From Lunularia cruciata (taxonomy: Eukaryota; Streptophyta; Marchantiopsida; Lunulariales; Lunulariaceae), in contig OX419761.1 of the NCBI GenBank assembly GCA_948567375.1, forward strand, positions 21,924,243 to 21,988,242: 64,000 bases of DNA. The letters run 5' to 3'. The notes beneath the pieces are model-generated. The model was given only the letters and a program-made list of their open reading frames with translations, was not told the origin of the DNA and searched no databases. The position numbers and the translations under genes were made by a program. Each line of letters opens with the position of its first letter. Within the stretch, counting starts at the first letter, position 1. Of the stretch, positions 30,778-43,433 are shown one piece after another.

Positions 30778-33700
30778 ATGGGGAAACTTCCGGTTTTCTT
30801 TGGCAAGGATGGAGAAGATGTGGAGGCCTTTGTGAGAGACTTCAAGAGAGCTTGCATAGGAAACAATGAGAGGAGGAAGAATGAGTGGGCCTCATTATTA
30901 CCAGATTTCTTTGAGGATGCAGCACTTACATGGTATGAGTCAGAATACCAAAAGAGAGAGAGGAGAGAGGGGGAAGAGGAGTCTTGGGAGACTTTGACTT
31001 CAGCACTCATTGAGAACTTTCTTCCTGATGAGAGTTATGAGAGATTGATGAGTGAGGTTACATTTCTCAAGCAAGGAGATGGAGAGAAAGTGAGGGTCTA
31101 TGTGGAAAGAGTGGAAAAGTTGGAGTCCAGATTTCGCATAGTGTTGAGGAAGGGTGGGGATGATGTGGAGACTACAATGATTGGCATAGGGGCCATGCTC
31201 ACCAAGAATTTTGTGGGAGGATTGAGACCACAAATTAGAAGCAAGGTGAGATATGAGAAACCTTCTTCCAAGGTTGAAGCTATCAAGATCGCAATTCGTA
31301 TGGAGGAGAGTTTGGAAGGGGATGAGAGTGATTTGGTGGTGAAGGAGGTTGTGCATCCTCCTCAAGGCTACAAGTATGGTGGAACTTCTGATACTTTGGT
31401 GACAAGGGTTGCACCACAAGTAGTAGTTGCTCCAATTCTTGCACCTCCACCAAAAGATCCACTCCAAACCATCACAGAACAACTTGCGGATCTCAAGATC
31501 AATGTGGTGCAACTATGGGAGAAGAGAGAGGTGGATCAGAATGTAGGGAGAGGACCTAGGAGTTATGGAAACTATCCATATAGAGGAGGCCAACCAGCCA
31601 ACAATTTCAATGATAGAAATTGTTTTGGTTGTGGAGGAAGAGGCCATATCCAAAGGAATTGCCCAAATTCCACTTACCATGGAGGAAGGGGTTATGAGGG
31701 AGCCAATAGAGGGAAAGAGGGAGGTAGTGAAACCCAAGTGGCTCCTAATCCCAACAAAGGTAAGGGGATAGCATCCATAGATGTGGTTGAGAGCAAGTAT
31801 GAGAAGGGAGAGTGCTCAAACTCCAAGGGTCTTAATTTGGAGCTTTTGGCACAAGAGAAGAAGAGAGCTCGTTTTGCAGAGGATGTTCACTCTTCTCAAG
31901 GATTTACTTCAAGCAAGGATACTCCTATGTCTACTAGGAGCACTCGCACCTCAACACCATCAACAACAAAGACTCCAAGGAAGAAGTTGGGGATGGAGGA
32001 CTTCTTGATCTCAAAGCAACAATGGAACTACAATGTGTTGGAGGATGTTGGTAGTCACAAGGCTAACATCACAGTGGGCCAATTAATTGCTTTGAACCCT
32101 ACCTTGAGAAAGGAGCTTAGAGGTGGTTTGAGTTCTACAAGGAGCAAAAAGAAGAAGAAGGCAAAAGTTCCAGTATCAATGGGGGTGGTGGATGCCAAGC
32201 CAGCACCATGGGAGGCTTGTGAATATGCCTCCAAGATTGATGTGAGAGTGAATGGTCACAACATCAAGGATGCATTGGTTGATGGAGGATCAGCAGTGAA
32301 TGCCATGTCAGAAAGGTTGATGAAGAAGTTGGGTATGATACCCTCAAGACCTTCAACATTTGTGGTGAGCATGGCAAACAAGCAACAAGTTCGACCAGTA
32401 GGGGTGATGGATAAGGTGGTAGTTTCAGTTATGGGAGTTCAAAATCTCATGACTTTCCAAGTCTTGAAGGATTCAAGCTATGACTTACTTCTTGGGAGGC
32501 CATGGTTGAGAGCAGCATGCACAACTGATCGATGGCACAAAGGGTACTTGAGGATTGGGCCATCAAACCATAGAGTCACTGTTCCTGTGACTAACACCAC
32601 CAACACTTCACATTCAGATACCCCATCTTCTAATTATTGGGAATCAGATTCTGAAGAAGGAGCTTCAGGTGTGGACACAAGCATGGAAGAGGAGACTTCC
32701 ACGGAGGAGGATAAATTTGAATCTGATTCAGATGTGTATCCCTTGTGTGCTATGGATTTTGCACCTAAGCCAGAGGTTTTGAAGGACCCAGATAAATCAC
32801 CATTGACACTTGAGGAGGTAGAGAGAAGGTTATCTACCCTCAAGTATGGCCCAAATGTTACCAAGGAGGAGAAGGTGAGATTTGAGGAGATTTTCCGCAA
32901 ATTCATCCATGTGTTTGCTTTTAGTTACAAGGATTTGAAGGAAGTCACCTTGGAGGAGCACAAGATAGAGGTGGAGTCACATGCAAGACCAATCCGCCAA
33001 AAGCAACGTCGCATTAGCCCACCAATATCTTTGGTTGTGAAGGAGGAGATTGATAAGCTCAAGGAGGCTGGATTTATCTTTGAGGTGGAGAATTCAGAAT
33101 GGGTGTCTCCAATTGTCATTGTGAAGAAAAAGAATGGCAAGCTTCGGGTATGTGTGGATTACAAGAAGCTTAATGCTATTACCAAGAAGGACTACTACCC
33201 ATTGCCATTCATTGATGAGATCTTGGAGGAGGTTGCAGGTCATGAGAGGTACAGTTTTGGAGATGGTTATAGTGGATATAACCAAATCAAGATTGCACCA
33301 GAGCATCAACAACTCACCACATTCACCACACCTTGGGGAACTTACGCTTTCAAGGTCATGCCTTTTGGGCTTTGCAATGCTCCAACCACATTCCAACGGT
33401 TCATGAACAAGGTATTTGAACCTTTCATTGGGAAATTTGTGAGAGATTTCGTTGATGACTTTTGTGTCTATGGGAGCAAGGAGGAGCACTTTGAGCACCT
33501 AATCAAAGTCTTGCAACGCTTGGATGAGGCAAATGCATCACTCAACCCAGAGAAGTGCATTTTTGGATGTGAAGAAGGTCTACTTTTGGGGCACATCATC
33601 TCCAAGGATGGAATAGCAGTTGATCCTGAGAAGGTGAGGAAAATCTCAGACCTTCCATTCCCTTCAAGCTTGACAAAGTTACGCCAATTCTTGGGAATGG

Positions 33701-35604
33701 TTGGGTACTATAGGAGGTTCATCTTCTCATTTTCCAACAAGGCTTATGCATTGACCATCTACATGAAGAAGGGTGTAGATTACATGGTGATTTTGGAAGA
33801 CAAGGAGGCTCTCAAAGCTTTTGAGGAGCTCAAGCAATCCCTTGTTGTAGCTCCAATTCTTGCTAAACCTGATTGGAGTAAGCCTTTCATCCTCTACACT
33901 GATGCTTCTAATGTAGCTATAGGATGCACTCTTAGTCAATTAGACCAAGATGGGCATGATCATCCAATAGCTTATGCTAGTAGGTAGATGGTTTCAGCAG
34001 AGAAGAACTACTCTGTCACAGAGAGAGAAGGGTTGGCAGTGATCTTTGGTCTCAAGAAGTTTAGACACTACTTGATTGGAGGGAAAGCCACAATTGTCAT
34101 GGATCACAAGGCTTTGAAGTACATCTTCAACAAGCCTAATGTTGAAGGGAGACTAGCAAGGTGGATGATACTCTTGTCTGAGTATGACTACACAATTGAG
34201 GATAGGCCAGGAAAGAAACATGCAAATGCTGATTTGTTATCTAGAGCCTATGATCATGATGGAGATGAGCCAGTAGATGATTCCTTCCCAGATGAGGAGC
34301 TCATGACAATCTCAGTCACTCAAGAGATTCCAATGGAGTACAAGGAGATTGTGGATTTTGTGACAAGAGGTAACTATCCAGAAGGGATGCATGCTAGGGA
34401 GAGGAAGGCCCTTGCAGCAAGATCTAGACCTTACACAATGGTGGAGGATATTCTTTTTCACCAAGGAGCAGATGGTCTACTTCGAAGAGCAGTGGGTAAG
34501 GAAGAGTCTATCCTACTCATAAAGGAGTTTCATGAAGGTTTAGTATGTGGAGGACACTTTGCAGGAAAGGTGACTGCTTTCAAGATTCTAGATGCAGGTT
34601 ACCATTGGAGAGGGATTTTCAAGGATTGTCTTGATTATTGCAAAACTTGTCATGTTTGTCAAGCTTTTGCTAGAAAGTCTACATCCACTCCACCACTTAG
34701 ATCAATTCCATTGCTAGGACCTTTTGAGAAGTGGGGAATTGATTTTGTAGGACCTCTCAATAGAACCCCAAGGAACAATCGGTACATTGTGGTAGTTACT
34801 GATTACCTTACCAAGTGGGTTGAGGCTAGACCATTGAGGGACAAGAATGAAGATGAAGTGGGTAGATTTCTTTATGAACGCATTATCACTAGGTTTGGAT
34901 GCCCTTTGGAGTTGGTTTCTGATAGAGGAGGAGAGTTTACAGGAAGCATTACTACAGCCATGCTACGACATTTCTCTATCACACATAGAGTAACTACATC
35001 CTATAAGCCAAATTTCAATGGCTTGGCAGAGAGAACCAATCAGACCTTGTGCATGATGTTGGCCAAAGATGCAGAAATGGAGGGGCCTAAACATCATTGG
35101 GACAAGAGGATTCATGCAATTTTGTGGGAGTATAGGACAACCATGAAGACTTCCACTGGATATTCTCCATTCCAATTGGTGTATGGTATTGAGTCTACCT
35201 TACCTATTCACTTTGATCTTCCTACCTTCCAAAGCATTCATAGGAGATTGAAGAAAGCACAAGGAAGTGATGCAGGGAAGTCAAGGAAGGATCAACTCAT
35301 GGAGTTGGAAGAGGCAAGAGCAGTTGCTATGGTTCGAGTGGAGCAAGCCCAAAGGAAACAAAAGGAGAGCTATGACAAGAGGTAAGGCAAGAAGAAGGTG
35401 GAGCCTTTCAAAGAAGGTGATTGGGTAATGTTGTTTGATTCCATTCGATTCAAGAGAGTGCAAAAGAAGTTTTTGCCTAAGTACTTTGGACCTTTCATAG
35501 TAGAGAAGGTGTGGGGCAATTACACCTATGATCTCAAGGAGTTGGGAGGAAGACACTTTGATAGGATTAACCATGATAAGTTGAAGATGTACCATAGAAG
35601 GTAG
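30778..35604 (+). pseudogene. gag-pol: Gag-pol of A3 with two nonsense mutations
   Basis: Exactly the length of the A2 gag-pol (4827 nt), so there are no net indels. Domains are as in A2: capsid, one CCHC knuckle, DGGS-type protease, RT (FVDD where A2 has FIDD), RNase H, DDE integrase. The frame is cut by TAG at 33985-33987 in RNase H (CAG in A2) and by TAA at 35383-35385 near the C-terminus (CAA in A2). Both are C-to-T changes. The first stop removes integrase and most of RNase H unless it is read through. Confidence 0.95.
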
Positions 35605-35652
35605 AGAGACCTTCACTTTGAGGACAAAGTGAAAACTTAGTCCGGGGGTAAA

Positions 35653-36331
35653 TGTAACACCCATTTGTGCATGTGTGTGGTATTGTGATATTTAGCTTGG
35701 TATTACAAGTACTTAAGAGATATTATTTATATAGAGATAAAGGATGGTTCTATATTAGTCATGGTTAGCTAAAGTTAGTCATAGCTAAGATAGATGGGAC
35801 CTTACTTTAGAGGAAGTAGAAAAGATGAGCACCACTATTTTGGATTTTAGTGTGTTGACTTGGTATTATTCCTAGGTGTTTGGCTTTGGGGAAAGAGTTG
35901 AGAACTCTTGGGCCCGCAAGCCTTTTTGTTTTGGATTCTTCTTTAGTCCAAGGATAGCCCATGTGAAGGAATCCTTGCTTTAGTGGTTGGGTCAAGATAA
36001 GGGGAATATGCCCATGTGTATGGATATTCCTTTCTACTTTTTGACTTTACTTGACTTTTAGTCTAGTAACTTGAGTTACTACGGTAATTAGTAACTTTGG
36101 TACGTAACTATTTCACAAGTATATAAACAAGGGGTGAGGAGGTACTCATCATCCTTTCATTTGCAACTATCTCTCTCTCATTGAGTTCTCTAGTGAGCAA
36201 TGTCTTGAGTCTTGGAGTGTTAGCCTTGGAGGAGTATGATGGAGTTGGGGTTCCTTGCCTTCTTAGTCCATGGTGCGCTACCATAATAGCCATCAGAGGT
36301 TCATCCTGAGTGAGAGACAGGCCGGCTCACA
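35653..36331 (+). repeat. 3' LTR of A3
   Basis: 679 bp, preceded by the 'gggggtaaa' polypurine tract and followed by the TSD gccc and the resumed pol of element B. Confidence 0.95.
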
Positions 36332-39300
36332 GCCCAAAAGCCATTCTTTCGGCCAAGGAGGAAAAGATCCTTGCAAAAGCTAAAGCTAAAGCCTTGCAGA
36401 AAGAACTAACGGAGGCATTACTCAGGACTCGGGAACTGAGTTTGGAAGAAGAGACGAAGACGAAGTCTACAATTTTTCCGGCGGACATCCGATCCAAAGT
36501 AAAGGGTCTGATCCAAGCTGAGGTGGGCCAACCCGAGGAAGCTCGGGTTAAGGCCATCAGCAAGCCCATCACCATTTTGAAGCGTCCCAAAGTCAAGAGG
36601 GAACATGGAGAGTCCTTGGACCCAAAGCCGAAGACAAAGATGGTCAAATTGGGAGGAGTTCCCCAATATGATATTGTAGCCGATTTGGCCACCACAAATG
36701 CCAATGTTACATTTAAGCAATTGTGGGAAGATAACAAGCTGTACAAGAGACAGCTTAATTTGGCCCTCAAGAAGGTGAGGTTGATGTCAAAGAAGGATCT
36801 GCCTGCTATCTATCGTATTGAACAAGAAGATTTGGGATCTCCCGAGGTAGACGCGGAGATTGCAGGGTGCATGATCACATTGATACCCATTGACTCTAGG
36901 TCCGGTGTGAATGTCATGACCGAAGATATTGCGAATCGACTCAGGTATCATACGTTTGAACCAACACCCCGAGTTTTGAAGTTTGCAGATCAAACCAAGA
37001 GACGGCCCTTGGGCATGCTGTCAAACATTACCACGATCATTGGAGGAGTACCCTTCAAGTTGAATTACATCTTGTTGCGGCCATTGACAAAAACTGGTTA
37101 CCCTCTGTTGATCGGCAAACCTTGGTTGTATAGTGCCCAAGTTGTAGTGGATTGGCATCAGCAGAAGTTAAGATTCAAGGACATTTCATCCGAAGATCAG
37201 AAGCTGGTGACTGTGAGTTGGACGAAGGTTCCCCATCTCGGGGAAACAAGTTTGTCAAAAGAGGAGGACGAGTCCGAAGACTCATCGTCTTCATCTTCAG
37301 ACGAATCCGAAGAAGAAGTCCAAGTTAATTACTTGGAATGCTACGAGGTAGAGGTTGACCACAAAGATCCATATGACCTCACCTCGGGTGAACCTGACTT
37401 GGAGGAAGGGGGTTTGATGGCCGCTTGCCTCAGGATAAGCCAAGTAAGCCACATTGAAGGAGTCATCAACCCCGATGACTGTCAAGAGGTGTTACTAACT
37501 GAAGGAAAAATTTTAAAATTCTCGAAGACAATTACTTTGGAGGAGTTGGCAGGATACACTGCCCTGTTTATAGAGTTCCAGGATGTATTCGCCTGGTCGA
37601 TTGATCAAATGTTGGGTATTCCACGAGAATTCGGAGAACACCGGATTGATTTGGTTGAAGGTGCAGTTCCGGTTTGGCAGCGACAATGTTGCCTGAACCC
37701 GAAGTACTCGCTTTTGGTAAAAGATGAAATCGATAAGTACTTAGGGGCCAGAATCATCTTCCCTGTCTTAAGCAGTGAATGGGTCTCCCCCATTGTCATT
37801 GTCCCAAAGAAGAAAATAGGGAAGATTCGAGTGTGCCAAGACTTCCAAAAATTGAACGCAGTTACAAGGAAAGGTCATCATCCCTTGCCTTTTACCGATA
37901 CAATTTTAGATCAGGTAGCTGGGCATCCTTGTTATAGTTTTCTCGATGGATTTTTAGGGTACAATCAAGTATCCATTCAAGAAGAAGACAAGGATAAAAC
38001 TACATTCACGACTGACTGGGGCACTTTTGCTTACAATCAAATGCCCTTTGGGTTGTGTAATGCTCCCGCTACTTTCCAGCGGATGATGAATTCAATCTTC
38101 AAGGATTTCCTACGCAAATTTGTCGAAGTTTTTATTGATGACTTTTGTGTGTTTGGGCGAAGAGATGTACATATAGATTACCTTCGCCAAATGTTTGAAA
38201 GGTGTCATTTTGTCGGCTTGTCATTACACCCGGAGAAATGCTTCTTTGCCATGAAGGAGGGAATTCTTCTGGGGCATCGGGTGTCAAGCCGAGGTATTGA
38301 AGTCAATGTTGAGAAGGTTAAGATAATCGCAGCTTTGGAATCCCCAAAGAACCTCCGGGAGCTGAGAGCCATCTTGGGACATGTCGGATATTACAGACAC
38401 TTCGTGTCAAACTATGCAGTGCTTGCTGCACCACTTACAAAGCTTCTGAAGAAATCCGAAGACTATCTGTGGGAAGCACATCAAGAAGAAGCTTTCCAGG
38501 TGTTGAAGAAGAAACTGGTTGAAGCACCAGTCATGAGGGCCCCGAATTGGGACGTCCCTTTTCATGTGTATGTGGACACTTCGTCCATGGCCATCGGGGT
38601 TGTCTTAAGTCAGAAGGACGAGAAGAAGGACTACCCGGTGTATTATGCTAGCCGACAACTTTCAGTTTTTGAAAAGAACTATTTGACGACTAAAAGAGAA
38701 GCATTCGGAATGGTGTATGCCTGCAAGAAATTTTGTCATTATTTGTTGGGGTATGAGTTTGTCTTCTATGTTGACCATTATGCATTGCAACATCTGGTCA
38801 AGAAGGCAGATTTATTGGGACAAATTGCAAGATGGATCTTGTTATTACAAGAGTTCACGTATACTGTACAAGTGAGGAAGGGAGCTTTGCATTCAAATGC
38901 GGACTTCCTGTCCAGGTTAGAAACTCAAGACCAGGAGTGGGAAATTGACGATTGGTTCCCTGACGAAGAGTTGTATCACCTATAAGCAATGAGAAGTACG
39001 AGGTATGCAGATGAATATAATTATCTGAATACTCTTCATTGTTCTAAGGGGATGGATCCGGAACAGCGGGCAGTCTTTCTCAGGAAAATGGGGCCGTACC
39101 AGCTTAAACACAACATTTTATTTAAGATGGGCGAAGACGAAGTACTTTGGCAATGCTTGGAGTCATACGAAGTAGGAGGAGTAATTGAATCTTTACACTC
39201 CGAGGCATCGGGAGGACACTATGCTCTGAAGAATACGGTAAAGAAAATTCTTTTGGCAGGGTATTGGTGGCCTACAATGTACAAAAATGTACATGCTCAT

Positions 39301-40330
39301 ATCCAAAGCTGTGATGCGTGTCAGAGAATGAGGAAGCCGACGGCTACTTCTCAATGGCCTTTGAGACCAATTTTGCCTTTGGCCCCATTTGAGAAATGGG
39401 GGATTGATTTTGTGGGTCCCCTTCAACCAGTGACCCGAGTCACAAGAAAGCGCTACATTTTGGTTTGCACTGACTATGCTACCAAGATGGTTGAAGCAGA
39501 AGCAACTCGTAGAGCTGATGCTGAAACTGTTGCGGAATTTTTCTTTCGAAACATCATCTCCCAATATGGGTGTCCTCTGGAATTGGTCAGTGACTGAGGA
39601 ACACATTTGAACACATTTTTGAACACATTTTTGAACTTGGTAATGGAGGCGTTAACCAAGTATTTTCAGATTAAACATCAAAAGATGACTCCTTATAACC
39701 CAAAAGCAAATGGCTTAACGGAAAAAGCAAATGGGTTACTTTGTAAAATTTTGAATAAGGTGACTGTCAATTATGCCTATGACTGGGATACAAAATTACC
39801 AGCCACGTTGTGGGCATATTGAACGACAAAGAAGATTACAACCAAACAAACCCCATACTTCTTGACATATGGCTTGCATCCCATACTGCTAGTTGAATTT
39901 GAAGTTCCGACATATCGGGTTCTGTGCCAAGAACAAATGTTGGAAGAGGAAAGTCAGGATCTTCGGATTCATCAACTAATGTGGTTAGAAGAGAAAAGAG
40001 ACGATGCAATGCAGACCATAAAAGAAGTACAAGCACATAGGAAAGTCAGGCACGATCAGAGAATCAAGCCTGTGACTATACGAGAAGGGGATTTGGTTTT
40101 GTTGTATGACAATCACCAAATATTTTTTCCAGGCAATTTGCATTTGAGATGGATGGATCCCTATCGAGTTCTTCATCTTTAGGAAAATGGATCCATGCAA
40201 CTCGTCGATTTGGAAGGTAATCCTTTTAGCACTTGAGTAAATGGGTGGAGAGTTTGGAGATATTGGACCATAGACTCGAAAGTTTCTAAGACACCCGAGG
40301 TCTATGTTTGCAGGGACACTCACATTTGAG
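36332..40330 (+). pseudogene. pol: pol of element B: protease, RT, RNase H, integrase, with stops
   Basis: The frame resumes at 36332 after A3 and stays open to TAA at 38983-38985. Protease lies near 36880-37130 ('PIDSRSGVNVM', 'LLIGKPWL'; the usual D-S/T-G reads D-S-R). RT is about 37700-38290, with '[17 protein letters not shown]' and the FIDD box near 38137. RNase H is about 38550-38900 ('VYVDTSSMAIG'). Integrase follows in the same frame after the stop: zinc site ending 'CDACQRM', catalytic 'WGIDFVGPL' and 'LELVSD', a TGA at 39595-39597, then 'NPKANGLTEKAN' with the catalytic Glu. A TGA near 39820 and a TAG at 40180-40182 add to the damage. The D-to-E segment also contains a short in-frame repeat near 39600. 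The C-terminal part ends with 'LHLRWMDPYRVLHL' and no chromodomain. Confidence 0.92.
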
Positions 40331-40340
40331 GGAGGGGGTA
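40329..40340 (+). other. Polypurine tract of element B
   Basis: 'gagggagggggta' (starting one base earlier) lies immediately before the 3' LTR start tgtggtgccc. Confidence 0.75.
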
Positions 40341-41025
40341 TGTGGTGCCCACATTTTTTGTTTTTTAAAATAAAGGAGAAGAAGTGTACAAAGAAGTCGG
40401 ATTGCGCCTGTATGGCCAAAGAAGGCGAAGAAAATTGTCTTTGGGATGAAACCCAAAGTAAAGTGACTTCGGGTCATAAGGCAAAGTACCCGGAAATGCC
40501 GTGTCAACATACAATACAAAGTAAATTGTCTTTGGATTGGGGGGAGCTCAACCCGAGGCGAAGACAATCTAACAACCTTTCGTTGGGGCGAGAAATTCAA
40601 GAAGGGGCTGTTTCAAAACTGGCAGCTCATACGCGCAAAGGTTGATTGACAGTGACAGGTGCATGCAGGAGGTGTGATTTCTCGGTAGAAACTCAAAGCG
40701 ACGGAAGACAAAGAAGTGCAACTCTATAAAAATTGAAACTGCAATGAGGAAATGTCGAGCAATTTTCCTTTGCCGTTGAGAAGTCGTCTTGCAGGGGATT
40801 GGAAATAGAGTTGGACTCGTGTTAGTGCGCAAGGGAGAAGTCGCGAGAGAGAAATTGAGAGATAGTAAGAAAACAGAAGAGATGGGAGGAGGGAAGAAAA
40901 ACTCTGAATTTGCAGTGAGAAATCATGCGATTCGGAGAATAGATGTAGTAGCAAGGATCTAAGTCTTGAGCCGACTTTGGATCACTTTTCTAGCATGGAA
41001 CTGGAATGTAAGTTTTCCAGGATTC

Positions 41026-43310
41026 ATGACAGAAATCATTGAGAGTAAATGTCTTGATGGTCCCGAGGAAGAAGGGAAGAGAGGAAATCCGGCTTGCTGG
41101 ACAGAGTCGGATTGGAGACTCGTACTCGAGAAGGAGGCGGGATCGGAGCAGGGAGCCACGTTCTCGGGGAAAGGAGAGATAGCCCAAGAAACGCAGGAGG
41201 TGAGAGATGCCTTCTCGTCAAAGAGGACAAAGAATGGGTACAAAGTTGAGAGCTACAAAGACCCTGTGAGGAGAGGAATTGTGAATGCACTAATGGCCAT
41301 CCTAAAGCCGGAGAGAACCACTTATGTGATGAAGCACCAAGCGGTGTTCTTTCACAAGTTATTTGCAAGAGAACCGATCAATTGGGCAAGGTGCTTTCAC
41401 GGGAGAACGAGGCAGATGGTGTGGAATCTGCGGGATAAGTCGCCTCCACACTACATCGTACCATTTGCAGCACATTTCTACCTCGGGTTGAATTTGCTCA
41501 ATTTGGCAAAGCGCAATAGAATGGTGTCTCATTTCCATCCTGACTTGAGAAGAGAAGTCGACGCGGAGGAGCAGCAATACATTCTCGAAATCCGGAGCAC
41601 AAACGACTACTATGCGAAGACAGTGAAAAACGTGGAGGTCGTGGTAAGAACCCCGACGAAGAAGAGAACTTGGCAAGCAGAAGCCGAAGAAACCAAGAAA
41701 CCTCGGAAGATGCAAAAAAATAACCCGAGGCGAGGGATGGTGGTGATTGAAGATGAAGATTCAAAAGGAGAAGCCGAGCTCAAAATGGAGGCTCGGAATG
41801 TGAGGAGGAACCTGAGCTGACACTACAGAGTGGAGATACTAGCAGTGACAGTGAAGACGGTGGAGAAATGACCTCGGCACCAGCGGCTGAAGAATACAAA
41901 GAAGAAGTGCAGGCCGAAGTAGAAGCCAAAGACAATGCGGCGCTGCAAGACGAAGTACCGGTGCTAGAGGAGAAGAAGATCGTAGTACAGCAAGGAGTTC
42001 GCTCGAGACGTAAGGCGAAGTGTGAAGCGGAGCCAAGTAGAGTGAAGGAAGAGGTAGAAGAAAGCTTGGGTAGTGAGGCGTCGATTCCGATACAAAGACT
42101 CCAGAGAAGAAGGCGAGTATCAGGAGAACACGAAGAGAGAAGAGAGACTACTTCGTGGGAGGAAGAAGTTGCCAGTAATGGAGTAGATTACCTGCAAGAA
42201 GTAGTGTGCCCACTGTTGGTGAAGTTGGAACAGAAGAAGAAGGAGATGCAGTCTACTTGTCCAGAGGTAAAGATTGTTTTGCAGGTCTTATCAAGATTAG
42301 AAGAAGAGAACTCGGAGTTGAAGAAGAGTGTAACCAGAGGTGAGGAAGAGAGAGAAGTACTACGAGCGGAAGCAGTAGAGAGAAGTCAGGTAATCAAAGA
42401 CTTGAAGAGAGAAGTGAGTTATCGAGAGGATATTGCGAGGAAGAGTGACATCACAAGGGAGAGACAGGTAGCGGAGCACGAAATCTTGAAGCAGCAGTTT
42501 GCTGATTCAAGAGTAGAGCGTATCCATGCTATGGCAAGGGTAGCATCAAAAGACCAAGAGCTCGATCGAGTGATGGAGAGTATGGAGGAGAAGAAGCAAC
42601 TCTGGCAAAGAGAGTTGTCTGTGCGGTATAGAGAAGAAGAGAGATTACGAGAATTACTTCGTAATCAGGAAGAGAAAATCGTACAGAAGGAGAAAGAGAA
42701 GTAGGCGGTGAAGGCCGAGTTCGAAGAAGAATTGGTGATGTACAGAGAGGAATGGCTTGCAGATCGGGAACAAGAATGAAAGACAATATTGGAGCCATTG
42801 AAGGAAATAATCCTCAGAGTGAACGCAATGTTGAGTACAGAAGCCAGCGTTCGGATTGAAGAAGCACGACTGCACGAGTTGAAGTTGTTGGTGCAGGAAA
42901 CGAGGTGAAGATAGGCAAAAGACACCGAGATGAACGCCTTGTTGATTAAATTGAGAACTCGTGTAGATAGGAAGATCTTAGAAGTAGAAGACAATATTTC
43001 AATTAGATTAGACTTAGTGAAAATAGAGATAGAAAAGCTTCGGCAGGATGTTAAGGCAAAACCCGAAGTAGATAACATAGGAATCCAAATGTCTTTGGAG
43101 TTGCCCTCAAAGACATTAGAGAAGAGTGGGTCGAAGGATGAAGAGTTAGATAAATTACCCACTAGTGCAATTTCAGATCAAGAAAGAGAATTGCTGGATC
43201 TGGTAGAAGATGTAGGAGATGTGAAACCCGAGGAAAATGTAGTAGGAAGTAAGATTACTTCGGGTTTGGGTTCGAAAGCCAAAGAAGAAGTAGGCATTGG
43301 ATCGGATTAG
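41026..43310 (+). pseudogene. ORF-L: large reading frame inside the U3 of the B 3' LTR
   Basis: About 761 codons if read through its breaks. The ATG at 41026 is chosen because the solo LTR copy at 46088 has ATG at the same point; the frame is open further upstream without ATG. Domains: an N-terminal globular region (about residues 60-200) with 'NGYKVESYKDPVRRGI', 'TTYVMKHQAVFFHKLFA', 'INWARCFHGRTRQM' and 'FAAHFYLGLNLL'; a basic stretch ('TPTKKRTWQ'); an acidic region; a long Glu/Lys/Arg-rich coiled coil; and a conserved C-terminal piece (42930-43310). The breaks are a 1-base deletion near 41790, TAG near 42702, TGA near 42778, and TGA plus TAG near 42907-42915. The TAGs near 42702 and 42913 are shared with the 5' LTR. 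The globular part loosely recalls the plant 'putative transposon protein' regions found with retroelements; this is an impression, not a search result. Function unknown. Confidence 0.75.
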
Positions 43311-43426
43311 TAACCAATTTGAGATTTGAAGGGGCAGATATGAAGAGGTGCATTGTCATTTCGGATCTGCAGGTTAGAACAGTTGTTGTAGAAGGGAATA
43401 GTTGTTAGAACTGTCGATTGCTTTAC

Positions 43427-43433
43427 TATTTAA
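43427..43433 (+). promoter_or_regulatory. Main TATA box, B 3' LTR
   Basis: Same 'tatttaa' context as in the 5' LTR. Confidence 0.5.

Larger units (their letters stand above)
28529..36331 (+). mobile_element. Complete family A retrotransposon A3, inserted in B (7803 bp)
   Basis: 5' LTR 28529-29207, primer site 29212-29229, ORF0, gag-pol, 3' LTR 35653-36331. The TSD is gccc at 28525-28528 and 36332-36335. Structure and sequence are very close to A2. The LTRs are both 679 bp with one difference noticed (28753, G against T) and share a private change ('catgtgtatgg' for 'catgtgaatgg'), confirming the pair. Gag-pol has two nonsense changes, so A3 is young but not autonomous unless helped in trans. 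Confidence 0.95.

Noticed and set aside
39598-39640. Short 'gaacacattttt' repeat in B integrase as a microsatellite of interest
   Set aside because: Only two to three 15-bp units, a local duplication in an already broken gene.
40182-40340. An env-like ORF between pol and the 3' LTR of B (as in Athila elements)
   Set aside because: Only about 110-150 bp separate the end of pol from the LTR; there is no room and no membrane-type sequence. The same holds for A2 (48 bp).
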